From Capillidium heterosporum (taxonomy: Eukaryota; Entomophthoromycota; Entomophthoromycetes; Entomophthorales; Capillidiaceae): DNA of 64,000 nt. This document shows, one piece after another, positions 35,289 through 45,444 of the stretch. The stretch is from contig WBMQ01000001.1 in NCBI GenBank assembly GCA_016630905.1, forward strand, positions 1,736,001 through 1,800,000, read 5' to 3'. A model generated the notes under the pieces. It was not told the DNA's origin and did not search any database. It saw nothing but the letters and a program-made list of their open reading frames with translations. The translations under genes were made by a program, and so were the position numbers. The stretch's first letter is position 1; each line of letters opens with the position of its first letter.

Positions 35289-36671
35289 TCATTTCAACTC
35301 ACCATCTGAGTACATACACCAATTCCTCCCAACAAATTCTAGTCGCATCAATTTGACTTTGAACTTGTAATTTGATATTGTAACGAAATTCACCAAATAT
35401 TTTAGATAGGCATCAAAGTCTTTTACATCATTCTTATCACGTTCCTCATCTAAAAATATACAGCAGGGCACTATAGCAAAGAGACAGTTGGTCAAGATGG
35501 CAAATTTTAGGATATCTATAGTGGGTTGGTCAGGATGTAGCCCTAATATTATGTCGTATTTGGATGTTGTAGTGTTGGGATGCAAATACTCTTGGAACTG
35601 GTTGGTAAAAGTAAAGTAGTCGAGTATACGGTTAGGTCCTTTATCGGTATTGTAGTCTAGCTTATTACGTTTAAAGTATTGGATCCATGGCTTGGAGAGT
35701 TTACCACTTCGAGGGTCAACAACTGAAATTTGCTTAAAGTTGTGGATGTGAAAGAGTTCTAAAGATAGGTTACCATTTCCACCAGCGACTTCTAGTATGG
35801 AGGGTTGAGTCGTTATTGCTTCCTTTCCTTTTTCTTCTTTTAAAGTGGAGTAGGTTTGGGATATAAAGGTAGCAAAGACTTGGTGCCGGTACTTGTCCTT
35901 TTGAAGGGTAGTTGAATTGAGGTTGGAAGAGGTGGTGGTGGAGTTTTGGAGCTTTCGTAATTTTTTCTATAAAAGTATTAGGTTGACCTTTAAAATTGGA
36001 AAAATGATGCTTACATTATTTACGTATTCTGATCGTAGTAGCTTCAAATTTTCAGTTGGATGTCGGTACTTGCACCCATGTAATTTAGTACATTTGCCGG
36101 TGTTTAAATAGTATTTACATATACCTTCCAACTTGTCGTCATTATCTTCATTTTTATTACTATTATCGTCGGTATTCAAATCAAAACTGTAGTTAATCTT
36201 CTGCTTCAAGCTTCTATCGAGATCGGTTAGTTTGGGTTCGTACCATGTACGTTTCTTTATTAAAGTTAGGATTTGAACTTTAAATAAGTTGGAATTAGGT
36301 TCAAATTGGCCAAAAACTTGAATAATATCGAATAGTTTTATAGTCTTTCGTATGGATGTGAAGTCAGTAGTGCCTAAAGTTTCAGATTTTAGGAGGAGTT
36401 CTATAGTTTGAGTTGATGATGGCGATGGTAATGGTGAAGTTGGAGCTTCCACTAAGATGTCTATAAATTGAATAAATTTATTGAGTTTACGAATCTTTAT
36501 TACTTTTCCTTCTATCTTTGTTAACTCTGGGTTGGATGTAGCTACCGTTGAATTGGCATTTGTAATTGGCTCATATGGTGATAATGCAGTTGAGGTTGGG
36601 TTGGTAGTCATTGTTGATAGCTTTGAAGATAAAATCCAAAGTTTGAATAGTTTTTGGATTGGATAATCCAT
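35289..36671 (-). CDS. CCCH zinc-finger protein fused to a methyltransferase-like domain
   Basis: ATG at 36671. The first exon encodes a region that looks like an OB-fold (KIEGKVIKIRKLNKFIQFID...FDIIQVFGQF), then one CCCH finger, CKYYLNTGKCTKLHGCKYRH, of the RNA-binding type. A GTAAGC...TTATAG intron (about 35970-36016) joins EYVNN to KKLRKLQN. The second exon stays open to 35289 and carries ILEVAGGNGNLSLELF (SAM motif I), ISVVDPRSGKLSKPW (acidic position) and DIILGLHPDQPTIDIL, then AIVPCCIF. The GLHPD...VPCCxF pair is a conserved element of methyltransferase-like proteins in lower eukaryotes. OB-fold plus CCCH plus methyltransferase suggests an RNA or tRNA modification factor; this is inference. 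Confidence 0.75.
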
Positions 36672-37135
36672 TTGCAAACTATTGGCTTAGAAATTTTAAC
36701 ATCTAGTCAAATCGAGGTTGTGTACCCTCAATGCCATTAAAGACCTGAAATACACAAAATTGAAGTGTACTATTGAATAGTGACTATTACACTCAAATTT
36801 AGTAGCTACAAGCCAAATTGATGCTTTCATTGGGTGGTGTAAAATTGAATTCAATAGCTCAAGAGGGCTAACTTCAACTCGAATAAAGCTGAATATTTGA
36901 TGGGCACATTTACTATTAATTGCAAGTATAAGAATGAAAGTTGACAAGCTTACTTAGCTTTTAATACATATAATGATCTGTAATAGATGACATAGCTTCA
37001 TATATTTCTATAAAATCGTATATTTAATAAGATGTAATTGGCTGTTTATTGAGATATCGAATTTAGCTTTTCAACTTCAAATGTAAAATCCATCCAAAAG
37101 GTAATTCGAGCTGTGGTATAGGAAATCATCCAAAG
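36672..37135. other. Intergenic region with an unresolved coding-like stretch
   Basis: On the minus strand 36696-36947 is open and has coding-like wording (EVSPLELLNSILHHPMKASI), but it starts only at TTG and no splice partner was found. It may be leader sequence of the CCCH gene or a remnant. Confidence 0.35.
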
Positions 37136-37587
37136 CTAACCATGGGTGCTGGTGCTTGAAATGAAAGAACTAGCTAAACCTTTCTTGCCCAATTAGCTTA
37201 CCGAACTAGTGGAGCTTTCTTTACGCTCAGGTTCTTTAGCAGCAACTCTATCCTTCATTTTTGTTAGATTTAAAATCAGTTGGCTTAACCTTTCTTTCAC
37301 CTCAGCTTGTAATTTTAAAGTTTTTGCTCTAGATCGTCTTCCAGGCGGTCCTATCTTCGACCTTGGTGGTAAAACCATCACAATATGTTTAAGAAACAGA
37401 GAATCAAGATTCACTTGATAATCTTGGCTAAAATATCCTTTTTGAACTAGTGTATATCAAACTTGAAAGTGCCAATGTTGTCATTGAGGGAACATATGCC
37501 TAAAATGTTAGCGTTCAGCTTAACGGATGAGGTGATTGTTTAGATGGTGGTGACTACAAGGGGGAGTGTAGCGAATGAGTAATTCAT
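37136..37587 (-). CDS. Small basic, helical protein of unknown function, four short exons
   Basis: The pieces join in frame from ATG 37587: MNYSFATLPL (intron GTAGTC...TTAAG, 39 bases), then NANILGICSLNDNIGTF (intron GTTTGA...TTTTAG), then QDYQVNLDSLFLKHIVMVLP, a basic hinge GPPGRRSRAK, a charged helix TLKLQAEVKERLSQLILNL, and a Ser/Thr-rich end after a 28-base intron, with the stop at 37136. The first intron length is a multiple of three and contains an in-frame stop. Alternatively translation starts at the Met of MVLPPRSK (37378). I do not recognise the family; the helical, basic middle would suit a DNA-, RNA- or protein-binding adaptor. Confidence 0.4.
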
Positions 37588-38864
37588 ATTTTCTTTAGTT
37601 TTGCTTGAATGGTGGATGATTGTAGTATATATACTATTCCAAATTAATCTTATAAATACCTTAAAAATATATGTATAGATTGAATAAACTTAAATTTTAA
37701 CTAAAAAATATTAAATGGTAAACAATTTTTTAGTTAGATAGCAAATACTAAACTTGGAATTAGCTCACTACTTACAGCAGCCAAACCAACCTGTCTCAAA
37801 AGTTGAACCATCACCTCTTTTAGTAAAAATCCAGTTAACTAAAAGGTAACTTTGATAAACAAAAAATTGGAGTGAGCGTATAGTCTGGCTATCAATTGGT
37901 AGTATAGAGGCATTTGGGATTATAAACGATAAGCTGTATGATATACCACTAGTTCAAGTAATAGCTAGCGTATTTAGCTTATTACCAATTTAACTGAATC
38001 TCCCAGTCATTATCAAATGCAAGGTGAGGACCAAGGATTGAATTTTATACTACAGTATATAAGAAATCAACAGAGCTATTGCTTCAAAGTGAAAAAAGGT
38101 ACACTACGAGAAGAATGAGTTAAAATAGATTACCTCCGTCGAAAATTTTAGTAGCCTTCCTCAAACTTATAGTTAAATTATGGAAACGCAGTGAAATCCA
38201 GTAAAATGTAAAATCGTACCAAAAGCTGGGTTAGCTTGCAGGTACTATGGCTATCTATCAGCAAAATTCAAGTTCTTGGCTTTCCAATGACAATGAATTT
38301 GGATGTACATTTGAATTGAAAGAGGTGCCTTTATATAACTGGGTTCTCCTAGTACGTACCAGGAAGTAAAACTTCAACCAGTTACCTATCTTTCTAAAGT
38401 TTGGATTTTATCATTTTTCCTAGTGTTGGCATGACTTTGTGAGTTATATCTATTCGAAATTTCAATCCAGTCTGTCAACTCAGCTTTTATAGTTGACTAA
38501 ATTTAGATTATATATTCTATCATCTAACAAAGACCAAATAGCACTACTATATGAGCATATTACTGAATAATATTAATTGCAACTTACCCTAACAAAGCTA
38601 GCTCCAGCTCAAATGAAACCAGTTGACAGCCTCCTACTCAAGCATCCCAAAAGTCTATCCCTAACGCCACGTTGATCATAAGATTTACAAAGGCATATTT
38701 ACAACCAATTACAAATCAAAAAATATCCATTTCCACTTTAAATAATATCCCTTAACGATCTGATACCATCTCAAATCCTTATCACATCATCCCAATTCCT
38801 CAGAAAAATATGAGTGCCAAATTTACATTTTCATTTTTTACCGATTTGAATTGAACAATTGAAT
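37588..38864. other. Intergenic region
   Basis: About 1.3 kb without open frames or RNA genes that I can support; promoters of the two divergent flanking genes are expected. Confidence 0.5.
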
Positions 38865-39710
38865 ATGAAAGCTTACTACTACAACGACCAAATCGATGTT
38901 GAAGACCAACGTCAGCCTCACATGTTCCAACCCAACCAACCAGTTACTGAAAAGGAGCTGCTGGAAGTAGGGGTCGAGTACTACCTTTTGAATAAGGATA
39001 AAGATTTGGTTGAACAGGTCGATAAGTTTTCTAGTGATAGAGGCTACAAGAATAGGGATGTGGTAGGTCTTTTAGTTTATTTCAAATTAGCTTTCAATTC
39101 TGACAATATATTTTTTAAAAGGTAAACATCAGTAAAGAAAGCTTCAAAGAACAATACGAACCCAAGTTGAAGATTTTCTTTGATGAGTAATATTAGCTTT
39201 ATAAAATGCGATTAATTTAGCTTTATATTACAATAGACATATTCATGAGGATGAAGAGATTCGGCTGATATTAGAAGGTAGTGGCTATTTTGATGTTAGA
39301 GGTAAAGTTTATATTATAAACTAACCATTTGTTGATATAACTTTCTTGATAGATAAAGGTGATAGGTGGATACGCATTAGTTTGGAACCTTATGACCTTA
39401 TCGTCCTAGTAATTAACTTGATATTATTATATAATATTAATTTCGACTTTAGCCAGCTGGTATCTACCACCGCTTCACTCCCGACCACAACAACTTTACC
39501 AAGGCTATGCGCCTGTTCAAAGATGTAAATATTTTTAAATGACTCATATACTAATATTTTTTACGTTGTATTATGGTAGCTACCTAAGTGGACTCCTATT
39601 AACCGGTAATATACTAGTTTATTTTTGTAGTGTATTAATTTTTTGATAATAGTCCTGCCGATGACAACCCTTACCGTCAGGAGTATGTTAGTGCTGTCAT
39701 TTCAAACTAA
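38865..39710 (+). CDS. ADI1: Acireductone dioxygenase (methionine salvage)
   Basis: Several small exons spliced in frame. The ATG at 38865 gives [16 protein letters not shown]; the TTG six bases upstream is not needed. The cupin metal site is complete: HIHEDEEIR supplies His, His and Glu, and [11 protein letters not shown] supplies the third His. [20 protein letters not shown] and [16 protein letters not shown] match the family, and the end is [12 protein letters not shown]. The enzyme oxidises acireductone with O2 to the keto-acid precursor of methionine plus formate in the methylthioadenosine salvage pathway in the cytosol, and may bind Fe or Ni. About six introns of 30-120 bases interrupt it, unusually many for so small a protein. 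Confidence 0.95.
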
Positions 39711-39899
39711 GGGTGCTTTTTGGAGGGAGCTACAATTTGGAATAAAGCTTATAGGTATATCAGTTAAAGTTTATTATATTTGGTAATTGTAGATATTTTA
39801 TGATTGTTATTTATTGTAATATATCCTTTAACCATATCTATTTCATAAACTGCTTGGTTTATATAATTGATATATCTGTGTCCAGCCCCTTAGAATACT
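39711..39899. other. 3' flank of ADI1
   Basis: Short AT-rich transition to the AT-rich island; no feature. Confidence 0.4.
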
Positions 39900-41340
39900 T
39901 GATAAATTTAAAACCAAATAGATACATATTCACATATATATGTGTGCAAATCCAACTTTGTATAATATAGTTTGATATTATGTAGTTTATAATTTTATAA
40001 AAAGGATATCATATTTAAAGAATTAATAAGTAGCACTTTACTTTTACTACTGTATTTCTAATAAAAGTTCAACTACTTTAGTATAGTATTTGGCTTATAA
40101 CATATGCCTTTTTAAATTAATTTTATTAAATAATTATAATTTGGACTACTAACTATAATTAAAAGATATTAAGGCCAAGTATATAATAGTTATACTAGGT
40201 TAGTATATATATTTAAAACGATATGGTTTCTATTATGCTATTAATAAAATTAAAGTACTAACATATATATATTATTAACTTTATTAATATCTATTATCTA
40301 AGTTATATAAACTTTAATTAGTAATATATATTACTATTTTTAGCATTAGTTGTTTTTTAATAAAGTATATTTATAAGTAGTTAATAAATAGTAATATTAA
40401 ATGGCTATTTATATACATATACTATAATGACTTTAGCTATTATAATTCCTATTATTAAGTTATAAACTTATTTTTTACTTTACTTTTTGCTATTTTCTTA
40501 TATAAATTTCAATTATTAATTATCTTAGCTATAAATCTACTTTATATATTAGATATTTTTAATTATTTTCTTTTTTAGTTTTAATTAAATTTTATAAATT
40601 TCAATTATTAGTAGTTTAGCATTAAATATTAAAACTTTAGTAATAATAAACTTATTAGTAATAGTTAGCATTAATATAACAATCCTAGTTATTGTAATTT
40701 TTACTACTAGATTATAAATCTATTATACTTATTTATTCTTTTATACTACTTGTTTTACTAGCTTTTGTTTTATTATATCCTTAATTTATAATTATTTTAG
40801 TTATAAATTTATTTTTTTAGATTTTAATTAATTACTTTAATATTTTCTCTTAATTTTAATTATTGCTAAAGGCTTAAATAATTATTAATATAGCACTTAA
40901 TATGGAAATTCTATTATTTATAAAGGTAATTCTAAATAGTTTTATAAAATATAAACCATTCTTTTATAAAAATTAGCTAGGTAATATACATTTATAAGTA
41001 AATTGTCTTAAAGTATAGCTTTATTTTTGTATATAAAAGTTTATTCCTAAAAAATAAACTATATTTTATTTATTGCCTTTTTATAATTATACAACTATTA
41101 TAGCCTTATATCTTTTAAAATTTATAAAAGGTATTTAGGCATAATATATCTATTTTTAACTATCTATCATTAGTTTAAAATCTACTAAGTCAAAACTATC
41201 CTCTAATTTCTATAAAGTTAGCTTAATTCTAAACTAAAAGTTGTTAAAGCTTTAGGTTAATATCCTACTATATTTAAAAAGCATATAAAAATTACAAGTT
41301 GATATAATTGCACTAATCTCCCTACCAAATTAATAAATGA
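39900..41340. repeat. Extremely AT-rich island, probably a degraded repeat
   Basis: For about 1.4 kb the sequence falls to very low GC, composed almost wholly of TTTA, TATA and AATT words, clearly below the already AT-rich flanks. It has internal near-repeats: ATAAATTTCAATTATTA occurs at 40502 and again at 40592, and TTAGTTATAAAT-like words recur further on. All six frames are full of stops. Such islands in fungi usually come from repeat-induced point mutation or long decay of transposons; no family, terminal repeats or domain can be named from what remains. Confidence 0.5.
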
Positions 41341-41619
41341 TTTTTAACTATGATTTGCTTGAGTTGTTTATACAAATCAAATAACTAAATCTATGTTAAT
41401 AATATGCTGATTCAATACCCTATATTAAATCAAAGTAGAGTAAGTAGAGCTTTAAATTGAACACTTTAATTACAGTAGCTAGACATTTATCTATCTCCCA
41501 TCTTAGATAGTAATTTGGAGTAGTATTATTTGGTATAAAGTATTTAGAAACTAGAGTCAAAGTACTAGCTTCAGATAAGTTGAGAAAGGATACCACCAAA
41601 CGATTCTAGTATCAGAAGT
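41341..41619. other. Upstream region of the small secreted peptide
   Basis: Normal-GC transition; no further feature recognised. Confidence 0.4.
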
Positions 41620-41790
41620 ATGGGCTTTCAGTTAATAGTTATTACCACTTTAATTGTTGGTTTGTTAGCTGTGCCAGCACCGAATCCACAAGGTGGAGCA
41701 TTGACTAATATTGTGAATATAATTTGGGCGCTGAATCGAGAGGGAGTTGTAGTTGACAATCCACTCAGAGCTATACTCAGCGACAACTAA
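41620..41790 (+). CDS. Small secreted protein (56 residues)
   Basis: Single-exon ATG frame. MGFQLIVITTLIVGLLAVPA is a clear signal peptide with a cleavage site after AVPA or nearby; the mature part of about 36 residues reads PNPQGGALTNIVNIIWALNR and ends VDNPLRAILSDN. It has no cysteine and no dibasic site. It sits between an AT-rich degraded island and an F-box gene array, the type of place where fungal effector-like genes often lie. Secretion is read from the sequence; any effector role is speculation. Confidence 0.5.
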   Translation: MGFQLIVITTLIVGLLAVPAPNPQGGALTNIVNIIWALNREGVVVDNPLRAILSDN

Positions 41791-42047
41791 ATTTTGGCCA
41801 GTTTTATCTTGCTTTTATTAAATTTTTGGAACTGATATTGGATATCTTTGTATATTCATTTAATGCTTTTGTATTGAATTCAAAGTTGCTTCTTCATTTC
41901 TTTAGATTTTATACAGTTTAGGTGCTATAGGTATTAAAAGTAATGTTATCAGGTTTAAAGTGGCAATTTTATTCTATGAATTTCTAAATGTTGTATAAAA
42001 AGTCGTAGCTTCTAATAAATATATCAAAGTAGCTTATATATGTTAAG

Positions 42048-43358
42048 TTAAGAATGGAAAAAGTGTCCATGCTGTAGATGGTCGACGCTAAAGCTAACTG
42101 CTACATCGACTTTAGATCTAAACCAGTTTTCATAGTCTGTATGAGGGTTGCCTAGATATATCGACATGAGGGAGGGTAAGTTGGCTGTAAAGGAACTCAA
42201 TTGCTCATTCCAATCGATCGTCTCATCGTTCAAGCCCTCAAATAAAACTTTAAAAGTTTGTAGGTTAGGTGTACATGTCATTAGGAACTTGGTAAAATAT
42301 ACAGGTGCGTTTTGGAATCTTAGGAGATGTAGGTGCCGGAGGGGGCATGTAGACTTTAAATTCAAGAACCATTCATCTAACATGATGCCATCGCATCTGA
42401 ATTTGATAAGGTTTTTGAAGAGGGATTCAAGAATATCAACTACGATGTTGGTGGTGGCGAAATGCGTTAATGTGAGGTCTGAGATATACTCGAGGCAACC
42501 GTTGGCAAAGAATTGTTGAGGTAGAGTGTGGAAATAAGCTTTTGAAAGCTGGGGCCAATTTTTTAACTTGTAAACGGTGCTTTCTTTATCTGGAACTATG
42601 GTAAAGTGGTAAGTATATAGGTCAAAGTACCTCAGCTTTGGGAAGGCCTTCCTACTACTTAAGATCAAATCGGTAAGACAAAAATTTACGTTCAGCTCCA
42701 AGTGTTTGAGGTTCAAAAAAGTAGGTACAGTTGACTTGAAGTTGGTTTCTATACGGCAACGTAGATCGAGCAACTTCAAATTGGGGAAAGCGACCGAGAT
42801 GATATGTAGCTGGTCAATATTTGATTTTCCCGGCGCAAATTTTAGGTGGGTGAGTTTAGGATAGTATGATGTGGTGAACAATTTGATACTTGGAGCTAAC
42901 TTTCCCTTGAGCTCCAGTTCTACCAGGTTGGACAGGCATGGGTCCAGCACAAAACTACAGTCAGAAACTTTGCTATCAATCGATAGAAACAAACTTTTGG
43001 CCGTTTTGGTAAGTTGAACTAATCTTTCAATGACAGTTGCATCATTCTTTCTAAGTGTGAATCGTACTCTTCTGAGATTTGGGATATCTAAACTTAAGAG
43101 CTGGTAAGTCGATTTGAAATAGAAATCTCGGTAGAGGTGCACCTTCTTTAGGTTGAGCTCCTTTCTTTGGGAGTTTTTGGATTCCAAAGGGACATGCTCG
43201 CTTAAAGAGTTATAACGATTCCAACAGTTGCTAAAATATATTTGCTCTTCTGTTATCGGCTTGAGTTGCTTGCATAGCAGTTGAAAATCGACACATTCTT
43301 TAACCTTTAGATTTTCGATTATGAGTTTAAATAGCTCGTAGGGTATCTGATCTAACAT
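42048..43358 (-). CDS. F-box protein with LRR-like repeats, tandem array copy 1
   Basis: Intron-less, 436 residues from the ATG at 43358 (a GTG six codons earlier is ignored). F-box at the N-terminus: MLDQIPYELFKLIIENLKV followed by LLCKQLKPITEEQIYFSNC. Residues about 90-400 are irregular leucine-rich repeats (LVELELKGKL, YPKLTHLKF, FPNLKLLDL, FLNLKHLELNV) ending YENWFRSKVD. Expected role: substrate receptor of an SCF (Skp1-cullin-F-box) ubiquitin ligase. It is head-to-tail with two paralogues at 43694 and 45445, and its divergence from them suggests the duplication is not recent. It shares an upstream element with them. Confidence 0.8.
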   Translation of the reverse strand: MLDQIPYELFKLIIENLKVKECVDFQLLCKQLKPITEEQIYFSNCWNRYNSLSEHVPLESKNSQRKELNLKKVHLYRDFYFKSTYQLLSLDIPNLRRVRFTLRKNDATVIERLVQLTKTAKSLFLSIDSKVSDCSFVLDPCLSNLVELELKGKLAPSIKLFTTSYYPKLTHLKFAPGKSNIDQLHIISVAFPNLKLLDLRCRIETNFKSTVPTFLNLKHLELNVNFCLTDLILSSRKAFPKLRYFDLYTYHFTIVPDKESTVYKLKNWPQLSKAYFHTLPQQFFANGCLEYISDLTLTHFATTNIVVDILESLFKNLIKFRCDGIMLDEWFLNLKSTCPLRHLHLLRFQNAPVYFTKFLMTCTPNLQTFKVLFEGLNDETIDWNEQLSSFTANLPSLMSIYLGNPHTDYENWFRSKVDVAVSFSVDHLQHGHFFHS

Positions 43359-43460
43359 CTTTATGTCGATAGTCACAAAAGGCTTTACATTCGATTCTAA
43401 AAACCAAATGTATTGGCTTTTGGAGTATGTACATGGTTTTATATAAGCTAAATTCTAAAA

Positions 43461-43490
43461 CATGGACTGTGACCCAACTGCGCTATTCTT
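43461..43490. promoter_or_regulatory. Shared promoter element of F-box copy 1
   Basis: Plus-strand text GGACTGTGACCCAACTGCGCT, 103-130 bases before the ATG, with a TATA-like TATATAAAA on the minus strand about 20 bases closer to the gene. A close match sits in the same place before copies 2 and 3. Confidence 0.45.
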
Positions 43491-43693
43491 GTAAGTTTAC
43501 CCCTTTGCCAATATTTTCATGCTTATTGGCCAATTTCTATTAAAGAAAATTTGAAAGTAAAATGAAAAGGATGGCAAAGGATGCTAAAAAATTCATATTA
43601 CAAATATCAATAAATCAAAACTTGCTAAAGGAGAAATTGTATAGTGATTCAAAAATATGTTGAGTTCAAACTAAAGTCGGCATATATTTACTA

Positions 43694-44995
43694 TTATACA
43701 TCCTTTTTAAAATGGTTCGTAACTTTAAAGCTGATTAGTGGATCAACCTTAGATCTAAACCAATTTTCATAGTTCGTCTGAGGATTATCTAGCTTTACCG
43801 ATATTAAAGAGGGTAGGTAAACCGTATGTAGAGCCAATTGGTCATTCCAGCTGATCATTTCATTGTATGGAGCCTGAAACGCAAGCTTTAATACCTGTAG
43901 CTCCGGCAGACATGTCGTTAAAAATCTGGTGAAATGTATGGGTACGTCTCGAAACTTGCTTAAATGTAAGCTACGGAGGCGACAGGTAGATTTCAGATCC
44001 AAAAACCATTTGTCAGGTATCCGCCCATTACAAGTAAATCTAAGAAGCTTATAAAAGAGGGATTCTAACGCTTTAGCGGGAGTAGTGGTAATGACAAATT
44101 GGGTTAATGAAAGGTCCGTAATGTACTCGAGGCAATCGTCGATGATGGATTGGTGGGGTATAATGCGAAAAGAGGCCTTTAACAACTGGGGCCAATTTCG
44201 CAACTTGTACATAATAGTCTCGTCCCCAGAGACTGTAACGAAATTGTGAGTGTCCAAGTTGAAATACTTTAGCTTCGGTAAAGCTCTTCTACTGCTTAAA
44301 ACTAGGTCGGTAAGGTCAAAGTTGGAAGTCAGATCCAAGCGCCCAAGATTTGGAAAAGTAGGCATTATCGAGCTGGCATCGATCCCTGTAAAATGATTCA
44401 AGGCGACCAAGTTGAACGATTTCAGGTTGGGAAAGGCCTCCGAAATGACTTTTAACTGATCAAAATTGGATTCCCTTAGCACAAACTTTAGATGAGCCAG
44501 CTTAGGATAACTTGTGTTTGCAAATAGTGTAGTATGAGATAAAAAATTAACATACAGTTCTAGCTCTACCAGGTTAGGTAGGCATGGATTCAATACACTT
44601 GTGTAGTCCAGATCTCTAGTACTGAATGTCAAAGCCAAGCTTTTGGCGGTATTGGTGAGCTGAGCAAGCCTTTCGATGATTTCTTGGCTCCTGTTTTCTA
44701 CGACATAGTGGATCTTTTTGAGGTTGGGGATATCTAAAGTCAAAAGCTGCTGGATTGACTTGAAGTAGAACTCACGGTAGAAGTGTATTTTCCTTAGATT
44801 TACCGTGTTCTGTGTGGGGGCTTTGGATCTGGGAGGGAATTGCTTGTACGAAAGGTTCCTACAGTTGCTAAAGTAAACTTGCTCTTCGGTTATTGGCTTG
44901 AGTTGCTTGCATAGTAGCTGAAGGTCGGCGCATTTCTTGACCTCTAGATTCTCGATTATAGCTTTAAATAGCTCGTAGGGTATTTGGTTTAACAT
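43694..44995 (-). CDS. F-box protein with LRR-like repeats, tandem array copy 2
   Basis: Intron-less, 433 residues from the ATG at 44995. The F-box is MLNQIPYELFKAIIENLEV plus LLCKQLKPITEEQVYFSNC. LRR-like segments include LVELELYVNFL, YPKLAHLKFVL, FPNLKSFNLVAL and LPKLKYFNLDTH, and the C-terminus is NYENWFRSKVDPLISFKVTN. Of the three copies this and copy 3 look closest at the C-terminus. Same predicted SCF-receptor role as copy 1; targets cannot be inferred. Confidence 0.8.
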   Translation of the reverse strand: MLNQIPYELFKAIIENLEVKKCADLQLLCKQLKPITEEQVYFSNCRNLSYKQFPPRSKAPTQNTVNLRKIHFYREFYFKSIQQLLTLDIPNLKKIHYVVENRSQEIIERLAQLTNTAKSLALTFSTRDLDYTSVLNPCLPNLVELELYVNFLSHTTLFANTSYPKLAHLKFVLRESNFDQLKVISEAFPNLKSFNLVALNHFTGIDASSIMPTFPNLGRLDLTSNFDLTDLVLSSRRALPKLKYFNLDTHNFVTVSGDETIMYKLRNWPQLLKASFRIIPHQSIIDDCLEYITDLSLTQFVITTTPAKALESLFYKLLRFTCNGRIPDKWFLDLKSTCRLRSLHLSKFRDVPIHFTRFLTTCLPELQVLKLAFQAPYNEMISWNDQLALHTVYLPSLISVKLDNPQTNYENWFRSKVDPLISFKVTNHFKKDV

Positions 44996-45100
44996 CTCTA
45001 TATTAGCAGTTTTAAAAATGTACACTTTTGATTCAAAAAGCAAAATTCCATGTCTTTTAGCTTTTGGAAGTTGCTGATTTTATATGAACCAAGTTTTAGA

Positions 45101-45130
45101 TCTCTACACTGCGGACTGGCTGCGTTATCC
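45101..45130. promoter_or_regulatory. Shared promoter element of F-box copy 2
   Basis: Plus-strand text CACTGCGGACTGGCTGCGTTATCC about 115 bases before the ATG, followed toward the gene by a TATA-like TATAAAA on the minus strand (around 45080). Confidence 0.4.
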
Positions 45131-45444
45131 ATATAAATTGAACATCTTCAATCATTAAACTTAGCCTTCCAAAAGAGCTCTATAATTGTGCTTATGCTTA
45201 AACTACCTTATCTAATACCATATCTTGTACAATGAAGTGACAGCCTTGTTGAATCACTACAAGTTTACTTTGAAAAATTGGACAAGACTGATGCAGTTTG
45301 GCTACTAACCTATATAGACCGGATAAAAATGCCAGCTGAAACACATTCCTATAACTTCTGATTTGTCAAAAATATATATTAAAAATGATAGATGTATGTC
45401 AATATATATAAATTATACAGAATTTATTTCTTATCAGCTTTTCT
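45131..45444. other. Spacer between F-box copies 2 and 3
   Basis: No feature beyond promoter and 3' flank sequence. Confidence 0.4.

Noticed and set aside
36696-36947. Coding-like minus frame upstream of the CCCH gene
   Set aside because: TTG start only and no in-frame splice to the CCCH gene.
39900-41340. CRISPR-like or tandem satellite array
   Set aside because: The repeated words are irregular, without constant spacer length, and fungi lack CRISPR.
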